Notes: generated from the letters alone by a model not told the origin. DNA of 64,000 nucleotides from Lewinellaceae bacterium (GCA_016710765.1 JADJUJ010000004.1:310001-374000), one strand, 5' to 3'. Counted from the stretch's first letter, positions 1 through 9,733 are shown. A program made the numbers and translations.

Positions 1-462
1 ATCAGGTATGCGGTTTACACGATAAACAAAGGTACTGCGGAAAGTACCTGCGGATACCGTTATATCAACTTTCCCTACCTTCGAGAAATTGAGTACGTAA
101 TTTCCAGCTCCAACCTTTTTGATTTGACTACCACTGCCAGATACACTGATCGAAATATCATCATCAGAAAAGCCGGGTACGTCCACGCGTAGGGGGTTAT
201 CCACGGCAATGTACATGACATTCCCTTTACTAGCAGATAGTGACAGGCCTGACGGCAATGGCGCATCCCTGAGCGTATCGGCGCGGTAAATGGTATCCCG
301 AATATAAACGGTGTCGCTGGAGGGTAAACCCATGGCGGCTTCCTGTGTATCCGCTGGCACTGCGGGCGATGTATCCGCGTTGCCATTGTTGGGTTTATTT
401 TTGCATTGAGACAGTGCGGCAACAAAAATCGCCAGTGCAAGTAATAGGGAAAAGTGCTTCAT
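1..462 (-). CDS. Lipoprotein with GldM C-terminal-like domain (partial, runs off the window)
   Basis: The first 154 codons are visible; the stop lies beyond position 1. It starts MKHFSLLLALAIF and has a lipoprotein-type signal ending LSQC (relaxed lipobox, Cys about residue 20). A Thr/Pro/Asp-rich linker follows. From about residue 80 there is a beta-rich segment with NVMYIAVDNPLRVDVPG and, near the cut end, YRVNRIPD. These two stretches resemble the conserved parts of the C-terminal domain of gliding-motility/T9SS protein GldM. True GldM has an N-terminal transmembrane helix, so this is not GldM but a lipoprotein with that domain type. The domain call is from memory of the family. The gene is divergent from the ECF sigma gene at 577 and shares an upstream region with a perfect dyad. 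Confidence 0.6.
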   Translation of the reverse strand, partial: MKHFSLLLALAIFVAALSQCKNKPNNGNADTSPAVPADTQEAAMGLPSSDTVYIRDTIYRADTLRDAPLPSGLSLSASKGNVMYIAVDNPLRVDVPGFSDDDISISVSGSGSQIKKVGAGNYVLNFSKVGKVDITVSAGTFRSTFVYRVNRIPD

Positions 463-481
463 GTGGAAAGTATTTGGTGCA

Positions 482-510
482 AATAAATTTGATCTTGGAT
501 CAAATTTATT
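482..510. promoter_or_regulatory. Perfect 13-bp inverted repeat between divergent genes (candidate operator)
   Basis: The arms AATAAATTTGATC (482-494) and its exact complement (498-510) are separated by TTG. The dyad lies upstream of both the lipoprotein gene (start 462, minus) and the ECF sigma gene (start 577, plus), so a transcription terminator is less natural than a protein-binding site, although an A6 run follows on the plus strand. No regulator family can be named. Confidence 0.4.
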
Positions 511-576
511 AAAAAAGCCGCCACAATCTGTGACATTTGGCCATCTCCTGCGAATAATGGGACAAACAACATTCAA

Positions 577-1080
577 GTGAACCAGCCATCAGATCAGTTT
601 ATCGCCCTGCTCGAAGCCAACAAAGGACTCCTGTACAAAGTGGCCAATGCCTATTGTAAGGACGCTGAAGACCGGCGCGACCTGATACAGGAAATCACCC
701 TCCAACTCTGGCGTTCGTTCGACAAATACGACCCGCAGTACCAGCTGTCGACCTGGATATACCGCATTGCCCTCAACGTATCCATCTCCTTTTACCGAAA
801 ATCCAGCGCCCACAGTGCCTATACCCAAGGCCTCCCGCCGGGCATCATCGAAAACATCCCGGCAGCAGATGCAGAAAACCATGACCCCAATCTGGTGCTG
901 CTGCAGCGTTTCATCCAGGAATTAAAAGAGATCGACAAAGCACTCATCCTGCTCTACCTCGACGAAAAAAGCCAGAAAGAGATATCCGAAATTTTGGGCC
1001 TTTCCAACAGTAATGTCTCGACAAAAATAGCCCGGATCAAAACACAACTAAAAGCAAAATTTTCATCCGTAAAAAACTAA
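577..1080 (+). CDS. ECF-type RNA polymerase sigma factor
   Basis: 167 aa, the usual ECF length. Sigma region 2 covers about residues 15-70 (LIQEITLQLWRSFDKY, then WIYRIALN). Region 4 covers about 112-160, with the helix-turn-helix in KSQKEISEILGLSNSNVSTK. The start is a GTG at 577; no in-frame ATG lies close by and the N-terminus aligns with the family from there. The next gene begins 3 bases after the stop and encodes a membrane protein, the typical sigma/regulator pairing in Bacteroidota. The target regulon is unknown. Confidence 0.9.
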   Translation: MNQPSDQFIALLEANKGLLYKVANAYCKDAEDRRDLIQEITLQLWRSFDKYDPQYQLSTWIYRIALNVSISFYRKSSAHSAYTQGLPPGIIENIPAADAENHDPNLVLLQRFIQELKEIDKALILLYLDEKSQKEISEILGLSNSNVSTKIARIKTQLKAKFSSVKN

Positions 1081-1083
1081 GCC

Positions 1084-1729
1084 ATGCAAGACCAGGAAAT
1101 GCTCGCCATCTGGAAATCATACGACCAGAAACTGGAAGAATCGCTCGTCATTAACAAACAACTCGCCACAGCCATTACGCAAATGAAGGTCAAAAACCTG
1201 ATGACTAAAACCAGCAAAACAAAGCGGTTTACCCTAATGCTTGGTATCCCTTTTTTGATCTTGCTCTTCAGTCTGGTACTGATGGGCCTGAAAACAGGCG
1301 CCGTATTTTTCACCCCTTGGGTTTGGCATCATCGCCCTCTTCAACACTGCCATCGTGATTGCCTATTTTTACCACCTGTACCTAATACACGCCATCGACA
1401 ACAGCGAGTCGGTATCGGGCGTGCAGGAAAACCTGTCGCGCTTGAAACTTTCCAGTTTCAACATCACCCGGCTGGCCATGCTGCAAATCCCATTTTGGTC
1501 GCTGTGCTGGGTCAGTATGGACGCACTGCAAAGCAGCCCGCTGCTTTACGGTGGCGTCAACCTGCTGGTATTTCTAGGACTGGCCTACCTGGCCTATTGG
1601 CTGTACAACAACCTGGATGTGGATAAAATGGATAAAAAATGGAACCAGTTCATGTTCTCCGGCGTGGAATGGGATCCCATAGTGAAGTCCGTTAGTATCC
1701 TGCAACAACTGGAGGAATCCAAAGCCTGA
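1084..1729 (+). CDS. Membrane protein paired with ECF sigma factor (frameshifted)
   Basis: Two overlapping frames make one protein of about 214 aa if one C is removed from CCCC at 1313-1316. The first frame gives a charged cytoplasmic N-terminus (about 55 aa) and a first transmembrane helix; the second continues FGIIALFNTAIVIAYFY and two more hydrophobic segments, ending ILQQLEESKA. Four membrane segments are likely. The gene follows the sigma gene with a 3-base gap, so it is probably co-transcribed and may control sigma activity, although no zinc-binding anti-sigma motif is visible. I do not recognise a named domain. The frameshift sits in a homopolymer and is probably a sequencing error. 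Confidence 0.7.
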
Positions 1730-1767
1730 ACTACTGGATATTTTTTGAAAATAGTTCACATGGTGTA

Positions 1768-1841
1768 CCCGCGGATTTTTGCGCAGCAAAACATCTGCGG
1801 TTTCTGCGAGATCTGCGGGACAATTATTTTGCGAAGCAAAA
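1768..1841. repeat. Intergenic palindrome-flanked repeat unit
   Basis: Two 15-bp near-identical palindromes, TTTTGCGCAGCAAAA (1777-1791) and TTTTGCGAAGCAAAA (1827-1841), flank a segment with three CTGCG cores in TCTGCGGTTTCTGCGAGATC. CTGCG-type intergenic repeats of this kind are, as far as I recall, widespread in Bacteroidota. The unit lies between two convergent genes. Only one copy is seen in this window. Confidence 0.4.
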
Positions 1842-1893
1842 CTAAAAAAGCAAAAACGATAGTGGTTAAGCGATAGTGGATGTGCCACATCAA

Positions 1894-3716
1894 CTAGAAC
1901 AAGCTCACGTAACCCAAATGAAACTTCGCCGCCCGAAAATCCACGGGCAAGCCTAAATCGGGCTTACCTACTGCGATGCTGATGCCAAAAATTCCGGCCT
2001 GGGTTTCGAAGTTGAGCCCGGTGCCAAATCCCCAAGGCCGTTGAAACGCCCGCACGCGGTTGGTAACGTTTTCCAGATAACCATAATCGGTAAAGGCGGC
2101 GAGGTAGGAATTGGGCCCAATCAGCAAGCGGTACTCCAGGGTAGCCTGTACAAAACGGGTGGCAAAAAGGCTCTGCTCATTGAAGCCCCGCAGCAATTTG
2201 TTGCCACCCAATCGGTATTGCTCGTTGTTGTACACCGGTAAATCGGAAAATATGCCATTGGCTATCAGACTCGATTTGAGTGTGCTGCGTTGAAACAAAG
2301 GCAGGTAATACTCCAGTTTCAGTTCCCCACGCCACCGCGCAGCCCGCAATAGCGTCGAATCATATAAAGTGGCAAAATCGAAGCCCGGGTCGGCAGGGTC
2401 GCGAAGTCCGATCACAATGCTGTTTCGCAAAGTTTTCTGATATCCAGCCAATGTACGCGCTTTCACCAGCCAGCCCCTCCTGGGGTTGTAGCGGTAATCG
2501 AGCCGGCTGAAAGCCGTTTCCAAACCATAGGCGTTTTGGCGCAGATCGGGATTGGGTGGTAAGCGCCGGTCGCGAATGACGGTTGCCGTGTCCACCACCT
2601 GCAGGGAAGAACTTCTGTTTTCCCAGATAAGTTTCAAATAAGCGCCGCCTTCAAAAAAGTACTGGATGCCGGCCTCTGCGTTGGCATCTACCCAGGTGCT
2701 GTCGCGGCGATAAACATGCAGCTGCCCACTCACCCCCACGGGTAAAGACAGCAAGTAGGGTACCGCTGCTGACACTTCCAATTGCTGGGTTTCGGGGCGG
2801 AGCCGTTCCAGATCAATGGAGAACTGCTCGCCCAGGTTAAAGGCATTCTGAAACGCTGCATTCAGGGTGCCCGTGATCAGCAACCGCCCGTCGGTGGCAT
2901 TTGGTTGCGGCAGAAGCCCCAAAACAAAATCAAACCGGCTTGCCTTTTTTTCTTGAGCGCCAGGTTGACGGTTGCCTCATCCCCGCTGAAACGAACAGAG
3001 GGAGGTCCGGTACTCTCCACAAAAAGGAGTTCGCGCAGGCGATCGGGCGTCTGCCGCACACGGGAGGCGTTGTAAGGCGCCCCCGGCCTGATGCCCAGGT
3101 AGGCGGGCAGGTATGCCTGGGGTAAGCGTACATCCCCGTTAATTTTGATCTCCCGAAACCGAACGTATTTGTTGCGCTCTATCTGCAGCAGGGCTTCTGC
3201 GCCACCGTCAGGTTGGAGGCTCAAACTGTCCAGTGACACCACCGCAAAAGGAAATCCATTGTTCTCTGCTTGTTGGAGCACAGCCTCCCGCTGCTGCAGA
3301 AAACGCTGGTATTGCAGGGGTTTCCCACTGTACAACTTGGGCCTAAAACCCGCAGCCTGCAACCAGTTGCGATCACCCGGATCAGTTCGGATTTGCACCC
3401 AATACACCGGGTTTCCAAGGTAGAGATTAGCCCTCCAGTGCAGGCTGTCGATCTGAACAAGACTGTCGACAGATGCCGCCAGGTACGACTTAGCCTGCAA
3501 AATGCGCAGTAACTTTATCGCACTGGAATCGGAGTACGGTTTAAGCAGCAGGGTGTCGTTGGCCAACCATTGGAGTTTTGGCTTGTAGTCCTCCAGGGCC
3601 AGCATGATGGCACTGGATTGCCCGGGTGGAATCGCCAGATGCAGCGATTGCGATTGCAACCCGCTGGTCAAAATCCCTAAAAAAACAACTGCTAAAATTC
3701 GCATCCAACAGATCAT
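1894..3716 (-). CDS. Omp85/BamA-like outer-membrane protein (frameshifted)
   Basis: About 607 aa once one A is restored to the A7 run (T7 on the plus strand at 2945-2951). Signal peptide at the N-terminus (MRILAVVFLGILTSGLQSQ). The middle carries POTRA-like segments, for example FREIKINGDVRLPQAYLPAY. The C-terminal 340 residues form a 16-strand-type barrel with Omp85 features: RYNPRRGWLVKA, LGGNKLLRGFNEQS (equivalent of the conserved G-x-R-G-F/Y loop) and a final strand FHLGYVSLF ending in Phe. The family inserts or translocates outer-membrane proteins or lipids. It is shorter than BamA and is probably a TamA/BamA relative of unknown client. Start at 3716 is preceded by GAGAAGG; MRIL at 3704 is the alternative. 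Confidence 0.8.
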
Positions 3717-3797
3717 GTTACCTTCTCAAACGCAAATTGGTATTGCCTTGTTTTCCATCGCAAAATTGAGGGCAGCGATGTTCGCTGTCAAATGCTG

Positions 3798-4351
3798 TTA
3801 CACACCCCAATACACAAAAGCGGCAATCATAATCGGCAGCCCGATGAGAAAAATCAGGTAGCACCAGTGCAGGTAACGGTATTTTCGATCCAAGGAATGC
3901 CCCATCAATATAAATCGTTGGTCATGGCCTCCTGAAGCACCAGGTCATCAGAAGAAATCCGGTAGATGTTTTCCAGAAAATCGGGCAATTCACTGTAAGC
4001 AAAATGGCCAAAGAAAAGCCAGTTGAAGCCCGGGTCTTTCGGGTTGGGGAGTTTCTTGGGCAGGTTAGGGCGCGTCGCCAGAATAGCCAAAACAATACAA
4101 CTCATGGTAAATACCACCAGCATGATGTCAGGAATAAGCAAGCCCTCCTGGTGGGAGAGAATCCCCATTTTCTTTTTTGTCACGACAAACGACAACAAAA
4201 AAGCATTAATCCCCAGCATAAGGTGCGCCTTTCGGTCGGCCATGCGGCTGAGGTTCAAATGGGTATCGAATGCCACCCTGAACATGGTATCCGAACCGCG
4301 GGAAAAATTACCCTGCGATCCCTCTATTTTTCGCGCTTTTTTTTTTGCCAT
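3798..4351 (-). CDS. Pycsar effector-like transmembrane protein, DUF5706 type (frameshifted)
   Basis: About 184 aa if one T is restored after the NDLY codons (AA at 3907-3908 on plus); the second frame then adds GHSLDRKYRYLHWCY and a last hydrophobic helix. The motif TMFRVAFDTHLNLSRMADRKA followed by a TM helix (LMLGINAFLLSFVV), a second TM pair (IMLVVFTMSCIVLAILA) and the C-terminal KYRYLHWCY plus TM matches the architecture of the Pycsar effector TM domain (PF18967), known in standalone form in anti-phage systems and fused to HD domains. No cyclase or HD gene is adjacent, so a defence role is inference. Start MAKKKARK at 4351 is preferred because an upstream start would overlap the preceding gene. 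Confidence 0.65.
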
Positions 4352-4443
4352 AAAATGATGCCAAAGTAACGGAAACTTTTGCTGGCTTTCGCAAATTGAT
4401 TTTAATGTTGGCTCGAAACGACCAAACCAATCGATGCAATGCC

Positions 4444-5862
4444 TTACAGGTGTTTCCGAATTTGTTCCAGCAGCCAATCCCGGTGCATAAGTTCGGCAGG
4501 CCCAGGGAGTTTTTTCAACATTTGCCCCAGCTTCTCCGGATCCGGCGGGTAAAGTCGTGCAAGCCGGCGGGTTTGGTCCACAAAATTTTGCATTTGCAAG
4601 CGCAGCCGCGGCTCAATTTTAGTACTGCGCAGGAGGTAGATGCGTGCCGCTTCCAATGCGGAAAAAAGCAGCTCCGTTTCTTCCGCTTCGTAGTAAATTT
4701 TTATTTGCAAACTCCTGGCCGTTAACGACAACAGCACATCGTTGAACTCTACGGTAACCAATTGCCGCTGCGCCTCCGTCAATTGTTTTTGGGCATAGTG
4801 CCAAAGAGCCAAAGCATAGTGCGAAAAGTTCTCAGTGTGCTCCGGCGAAAGTTTTTGACTTCCTTGCACTATAAACGTCTGGGTCCATTCCCATCGCCCG
4901 GTTTTGATGCCTGCATTAACCATGTTCATGAACCGCCAGGGGGGAAGATATCCGTCCTCCAATAAAAGTGCACGTGTCAGTAAATGCTCATTGATGTCGA
5001 GATAAACCTCGTAATAAGACAGGTCGTTGTCGCGGTTGATCCGTCGTGTACAAAAGTTAAGCGCATTGTTGTACAAAGCCTTTTGTTCCGGCACTGTCAA
5101 CACCGCAGCGTGTTGGTTCAGCAGTGCAAGGCAGCGCTGAAAGTCCTCCTCCCGATCCTCTACCGTGGTCCGCCAGGCATAGTAATACATGGCAAAAACC
5201 GGCTCTTCCAGCCATTCAGAGCCTTCCAATTCCGAGGCGACCACTTTTTCAAACAATGCTTCATACTGTACATTGAGGTATTTTTTCTGGTTGGCCATGT
5301 CACACAACAGCCGCAGTTTGTGCAGGATAAAAAACCGGTCGAGCCGCTGGGATAAAGCTTGCAAGCTCGGACTGTACTGGTGGCGAAAGGGATCGGCAGC
5401 AGCCAGGTGTTCCAACTGTGCCAACTCAAATGCCTGTCGGTAATAGTTAGCATCGCGGAGTTCCGATTGTTCGAGCAACTGTTTCGCCTTTTCCAATTGC
5501 TGGTTAAAATACCGGTTATTTACCTTCTCTGGCAATGCCTGAAGGGCAAAAATGGCTTTCTGAACAGGGTCTGCCGACAAATATTCGAAGGACATAAATT
5601 CCTCTGCCAGGGTTTGAAGCCGGCTCATCAGGTAGGCAAGCGCCTTTTCATTCCCCAATTCCGAGCCCTTCCAGCGCTGGAATAAGATCGATTTTTCCAG
5701 CGCAGGATGTTCCAGCGCAGGATGGTGTGGAGACAGGTATTGGTACAACTGTTGTACATCCTCCCGTTGGTTAAAATAGGGGGAAGCCAGAAAATCGCCG
5801 AATCGGCGCCATTGGCGAGTACTGAATTGCCGTAGAAGCCCGAGTAGTTTGCTTTGTTGCAT
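4444..5862 (-). CDS. Unknown alpha-helical protein, 472 aa
   Basis: I do not recognise a family. From start MQQSKLLGLLRQF (5862) it is a cytoplasmic-looking protein without signal peptide or membrane segment, rich in Leu, Gln, Glu and Arg, with the early motif FLASPYFNQREDVQQLY and many amphipathic helices of TPR/HEAT-like periodicity. An upstream in-frame ATG at 5889 would add nine residues. It is 92 bases upstream of the Pycsar-effector-like gene on the same strand and may be co-transcribed with it. Confidence 0.7.
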   Translation of the reverse strand: MQQSKLLGLLRQFSTRQWRRFGDFLASPYFNQREDVQQLYQYLSPHHPALEHPALEKSILFQRWKGSELGNEKALAYLMSRLQTLAEEFMSFEYLSADPVQKAIFALQALPEKVNNRYFNQQLEKAKQLLEQSELRDANYYRQAFELAQLEHLAAADPFRHQYSPSLQALSQRLDRFFILHKLRLLCDMANQKKYLNVQYEALFEKVVASELEGSEWLEEPVFAMYYYAWRTTVEDREEDFQRCLALLNQHAAVLTVPEQKALYNNALNFCTRRINRDNDLSYYEVYLDINEHLLTRALLLEDGYLPPWRFMNMVNAGIKTGRWEWTQTFIVQGSQKLSPEHTENFSHYALALWHYAQKQLTEAQRQLVTVEFNDVLLSLTARSLQIKIYYEAEETELLFSALEAARIYLLRSTKIEPRLRLQMQNFVDQTRRLARLYPPDPEKLGQMLKKLPGPAELMHRDWLLEQIRKHL

Positions 5863-5909
5863 TGGCTCAAAGATGTTAAATTGCAGCATAGGATGCTAAC
5901 AAAAGAGCC

Positions 5910-6998
5910 ATGAAAACACTTTCTACCCTTTTTATCGTATTGCTTGGCACGAACGCATGGGCGCAACAACACTGCGGCTACCCAGCAGACGCCAACAACG
6001 ACGGCCGGGCCGATTATCTCGACCTACTCGCCATCGGGCTGTCTTACAATGCAACATTCGAGCCCCGGCCCGACCCATCCACCAACTGGTCGCTGCATTG
6101 TTTCACTACCTGGCAACAGCTTATTCCTGGAACAAATTTCGACGCAGGTTTTGCGGATTCCGATGGCAGTGGAACGGTGGATTCCCTGGACATCAACGCC
6201 ATCGTTCTGCAATACGACAGCCTGCAAACCGAACCTGCGCTTCCATTTCCACAACCCTACAACCCGGATACGTTCTTTGGACCTCCCTGTGCTCCTATCC
6301 GACTGGCACTGCGCAAAGACGATAACAACCCGCAAAAAATATTTGCAGACGTTTTTCTGGATATTGAACCCTCCCAAACCCCCGGGGCGCTGGGAGTGAG
6401 TGTAAAAATCAGTTACAACCCTAGCCTGGTGATCGACGACTCTACGCGGGTGTTGTTCGATCCCGCCAATACTGATCTGATGGGCGTTGGGGCAACAGCC
6501 AGCAATACCAGTTTTTCCAGAGCCCTGCCACCTGGCCTGGTGGAGTTTGCCGTAGCCGGACGGGGTGTAAATGTGTTTTTTCAACCGCGATTACTCGCCA
6601 GCATACAGTTTATTATTGTGGAAGATGTCATCATCCGGAATGATACGGTACTTTTTTCTCCGGTATTTGAACACCATATCATGGTCGACCAGCAAGGGCT
6701 TGTGCTTTGTACCAGCACACAAACCGATACCTTAAGCCTCATTCTGAGCACTGGCATAGATGCCTTATCATCACCCGTCCGGGTATTCCCCAACCCTGCG
6801 CGTAATAGCCTGACGGTGGAATACCCACCTTCGCTACAGGTCATGGCTATTCGGCTGTCCGATTCAACAGGACGTCTGGTTGGGGAATGGCCGCCATCAC
6901 ACCAAATTCAATGGGGTTATCTGCCAGGTGGGTTGTATCACCTAAGCATCTTGACGGGAAGTGGCATGTTGTGGCATACTGTTGCGATTTCACCTTGA
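5910..6998 (+). CDS. T9SS-exported protein with dockerin-like loops and cohesin-like domain
   Basis: 362 aa. Signal peptide MKTLSTLFIVLLGTNAWAQ. Two dockerin/EF-hand-type calcium loops follow: DANNDGRADYLDLLAIGL (about 27-44) and DSDGSGTVDSLDINAIVL (about 83-100). A beta-sandwich resembling cohesins is at about 125-270 (GALGVSVKISYNPSLVI, GLVEFAVAG). The last 75 residues are a T9SS type A sorting domain (VRVFPNPARNSLTVEY ... GGLYHLSI), so the protein should be secreted and attached to the cell surface. It is divergent from the unknown 472-aa gene. Dockerin and cohesin assignments are by motif; whether it takes part in any multiprotein scaffold is unknown. Confidence 0.8.
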   Translation: MKTLSTLFIVLLGTNAWAQQHCGYPADANNDGRADYLDLLAIGLSYNATFEPRPDPSTNWSLHCFTTWQQLIPGTNFDAGFADSDGSGTVDSLDINAIVLQYDSLQTEPALPFPQPYNPDTFFGPPCAPIRLALRKDDNNPQKIFADVFLDIEPSQTPGALGVSVKISYNPSLVIDDSTRVLFDPANTDLMGVGATASNTSFSRALPPGLVEFAVAGRGVNVFFQPRLLASIQFIIVEDVIIRNDTVLFSPVFEHHIMVDQQGLVLCTSTQTDTLSLILSTGIDALSSPVRVFPNPARNSLTVEYPPSLQVMAIRLSDSTGRLVGEWPPSHQIQWGYLPGGLYHLSILTGSGMLWHTVAISP

Positions 6999-7321
6999 AC
7001 TTTGGTTTAGGCAGAAAATTTAATCATTTTCAATTCTTGACGCGAAGGCAAAAATCTTCCAGCGCGAATTCCCATTTTTTCTGTACAAAATGAAAAATGA
7101 ATTAACTAATTGTTTTTTATAAATTTAAATATTAATGATAATTAAAATATCATTTTAAAACATCAAAACCGCATCCGATCCCGAGCGTTTTTTGTACTTG
7201 TCGGGCCACCACCTTTGCGCGCATTTTTGTACCAGTTCTAATCAAAAAGGGGAAGTCAAACACCCCGATTTTTTCACTTAGAGAGGCCATCTTAACCTGG
7301 GATCTCTTAAAAGGTACAAAT
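6999..7321. other. Intergenic region, AT-rich, no gene seen
   Basis: 323 bases. The first 150 are very AT-rich (TTTTTTATAAATTTAAATATT and similar) and probably hold the promoter for the 7322 gene, but no TTTG/TAnnTTTG pair with proper spacing was convincing. Nothing else recognisable. Confidence 0.5.
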
Positions 7322-8665
7322 ATGAAAACGATGATTGTTGTAATGCTCGCAGTTTCCGGATTATTCCAAGTGGCTTCCGGTCAAAACACTTCCTCCCTCC
7401 CCAAAGCCCTACACATTTCGGCCACCGGCACCAACCGCACTACCGGTACCATTGCCAGCATGGTGCTGCAAAACCGCGGCAACACACCTTTACAGCTCAA
7501 TTTGGGTGCTTTTTTTATTCCCTCCGATGGAAAATATCAGCCTTACATCGTGCCTGGTACTGGCTCAATAACCATTGCCCCACACAGCAGTAGCAACCTT
7601 TCGGTACAGGGCTATTGTGTAGATATTTTTAAAACTCCGCTGCCCGATGGCGCTTCAGCCGGTTTTGAAAACTGGATACACGCTGCCCCCTTGTTGCCCG
7701 ACTGGAGGCCCAGCCCCGACCATGGTTGGCAATATCAGCCCGACTCCAGGGCGCTGACGCCGGGTACTGGCATCCCGCTTGAACACACGCTCGACCTGCA
7801 AAAACACCCTGAAGAAGCCGCAGCATTGCTGTTGCAGGCATACACCCAAATTGAGCAGGCTTATTCCGCCTTGCAGGCTTCAGGCGCCATCAATACACCA
7901 TTCAGTAGCCAGCCTGATAAGGAACGAACTGCTGTGATCCAACAGACGCTTTGGTTATACTGTGCCGAAATTATGGGCACACCTTATACCAAAGAAGATT
8001 TTCGAAAAAATACGATCCAAACCTTTGAGCATTCCAGCGGAACCAGTTTCCAGGAAAAACCGCCCGCTGAAAAAGAGAAAATGGAACAGGGAATCGATGA
8101 TTTCTGGAACACGTTCGAAGCCACCGGATACGAAGCAAAACTCATTCGGAAACCAGCTGACAAAACAGGTAGGCCAGAACTAATCGATGTAAAAAATGGG
8201 TTTTGCGAATGCGGGACGGTGAAGATGGATGCTAAAGTATTCATCAAATTCCGGGGCCGGGATACAGAACTGGAACATGCATTTGCCATGGATGCCATGA
8301 GCAATGTGCGCGATACCCTGAAAGGAGAAGGGCAAGTGCTGGCCGACGACGAGATTCGGTTGGAATTCAACAACCTGGTTGCCACCTGTACCGAATGTAA
8401 AAACGGGCTTTGCGATGCGACCATAACAGAAGTGAAAGCCAGCACCAATGGCCTGGAGCAAAATAACCTTGTGCTCACGGCCGACAACGGGAGTTACACA
8501 GCAGACCTGGGCAAGGTGAAGGCCCTCGACAGCAAGAACAAGCCCGTGGAAAACCCTGTTCGCATCTTCATCGCTGTAAAATTCGAGTGTAAAGGAGATG
8601 GCGATACCTGCAAGGCCAGAAATTGCGAAAAAGTTTTTGAAATTCAGGTTGAGCGCAAGCCTTAA
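7322..8665 (+). CDS. Exported protein of unknown function, 447 aa
   Basis: Signal peptide MKTMIVVMLAVSGLFQVASG. Residues about 30-100 form a beta-rich module (GTIASMVLQNRGNTPLQLNL). The middle is helical (AALLLQAYTQIEQAYSALQ). The C-terminal 150 residues contain three cysteine clusters: FCECGT, CTECKNGLC and CKGDGDTCKARNC, which may form disulfides in the periplasm. No catalytic motif is recognised. It is followed after 37 bases by another exported protein on the same strand, so the two probably form an operon. Confidence 0.7.
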   Translation: MKTMIVVMLAVSGLFQVASGQNTSSLPKALHISATGTNRTTGTIASMVLQNRGNTPLQLNLGAFFIPSDGKYQPYIVPGTGSITIAPHSSSNLSVQGYCVDIFKTPLPDGASAGFENWIHAAPLLPDWRPSPDHGWQYQPDSRALTPGTGIPLEHTLDLQKHPEEAAALLLQAYTQIEQAYSALQASGAINTPFSSQPDKERTAVIQQTLWLYCAEIMGTPYTKEDFRKNTIQTFEHSSGTSFQEKPPAEKEKMEQGIDDFWNTFEATGYEAKLIRKPADKTGRPELIDVKNGFCECGTVKMDAKVFIKFRGRDTELEHAFAMDAMSNVRDTLKGEGQVLADDEIRLEFNNLVATCTECKNGLCDATITEVKASTNGLEQNNLVLTADNGSYTADLGKVKALDSKNKPVENPVRIFIAVKFECKGDGDTCKARNCEKVFEIQVERKP

Positions 8666-8702
8666 AATGAATGTCCCCTTTCACAAATTTAAAATCAAGA
8701 TC

Positions 8703-9505
8703 ATGAAAAATGATAGGATAATTGCATGGCTGTTTACCGCACTCATTTGTTGTGCCACCGCAATAGTTTCCGGCCAAACCCCCTGGAACACCATGTCGAT
8801 TACAGGTTCAAGTGCCAAAATAAAGCTGCAAAAAAAAGCACCCCGCTGGCATTTTGCGCTGCTGGCAAAACAACCGATGAACAGCACATCAAATCAAAGT
8901 TTCAACCAGAAAAACCTGAAACTGGCATTCAGCGACCCTGCCACTGCTGCGCAATTGAACGAACAGCTGGGACTGAATATTTTCCAGGCAGTTATACCGG
9001 CGCGGAAACAGACCCAATCGTCGCAACCCAAGTTCAGCTGCTAACAGGGATTAGAATGGGCCATAGGATACTGGAACATTGGGAACTGCGCCTGGCGGCC
9101 ATTTGGCTAAAAGAACAAGGTACGGGTACCTTTATGGGTACGGTGGCGCCTGCTGGCCAACTTCCACCTTCCAGCCAACAGGGAAAACTGCACACTTCGT
9201 CAACTGGTTTGCTGGCCGATACAGAGATTGCCTACCGCATCGGAAACCGACGTGTTCAAGCCCTGTTTACGACAGGATTTAGAACATCGGCTCCAGTGCA
9301 TCAAACATACAACGCAGAATTGGCCGGGCTCCAGATTCCCTTTAATTCAAGTCTGCCCCAACCCAGCATTTCACCCTTGGCTGGAGTTAGTCTACGGTGG
9401 CGCTGCATCAAAACCACCTTTATAGAAACTGGCGTTACGTTTGGGCGCATCAAGAACATTGGCTGGAAGCCAACCGTGGATTTTGGGCTGGGTGTAGGGT
9501 TTTAA
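8703..9505 (+). CDS. Outer-membrane-like exported protein (frameshifted)
   Basis: About 267 aa after adding one T to TTTT at 8980-8983, which joins GLNIF to PGSYTGAETDPIV. Start MKNDRIIAW at 8703 gives a clean signal peptide (ALICCATAIVSGQ); an in-frame ATG at 8667 lies just after the previous stop. The second half alternates hydrophobic and polar residues and ends DFGLGVGF with a terminal Phe, as in small outer-membrane beta-barrels. No named family. A strong terminator hairpin follows 7 bases after the stop. Confidence 0.65.
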
Positions 9506-9512
9506 TTCAATA

Positions 9513-9546
9513 TTTTCCCCGCGGATCGTACGATCCGCGGGGAAAA
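9513..9546. terminator. Perfect 34-bp palindrome, bidirectional terminator
   Basis: Arms TTTTCCCCGCGGATCGT and its exact complement, GC-rich core flanked by A4/T4. It lies 7 bases past the stop of the exported barrel gene. Confidence 0.85.
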
Positions 9547-9572
9547 ACATTTAAAGAACAATTGGCCTCAAC

Positions 9573-9733
9573 TATACTCGAAGTAAAGTGGTTTGCGAAA
9601 ATAATCGCGCAGTCATCAGTTCTAATGGCAAGGCCTAAAACACAGACGATGCAGCGCATCGGCGAGTATTTATAACGCAGCCAGGAGGGCTGAGGACAAG
9701 TGAGCATTCGCAAACCACTTTATTTCGAGTATA
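9573..9733 (+). mobile_element. 161-bp MITE copy 1
   Basis: Terminal inverted repeats TATACTCGAAGTAAAGTGGT and TTATTTCGAGTATA continue about 27 bp inward on each side. The interior holds no transposase; one 16-codon frame (MARPKTQT...) is present. A second copy in opposite orientation is at 14079-14239; by eye the two differ at four positions over 161 bp. Both start and end with TA, consistent with TA target duplication as used by IS630/Tc1-type transposases (inference). It sits 28 bases after the stop of the 9762-11444 gene. Confidence 0.85.

Noticed and set aside
9573..9733. Short peptide frame (MARPKTQT...) inside the MITEs as a real gene
   Set aside because: Only 16 codons and altered in the other copy; more likely relic sequence of the parent transposon.
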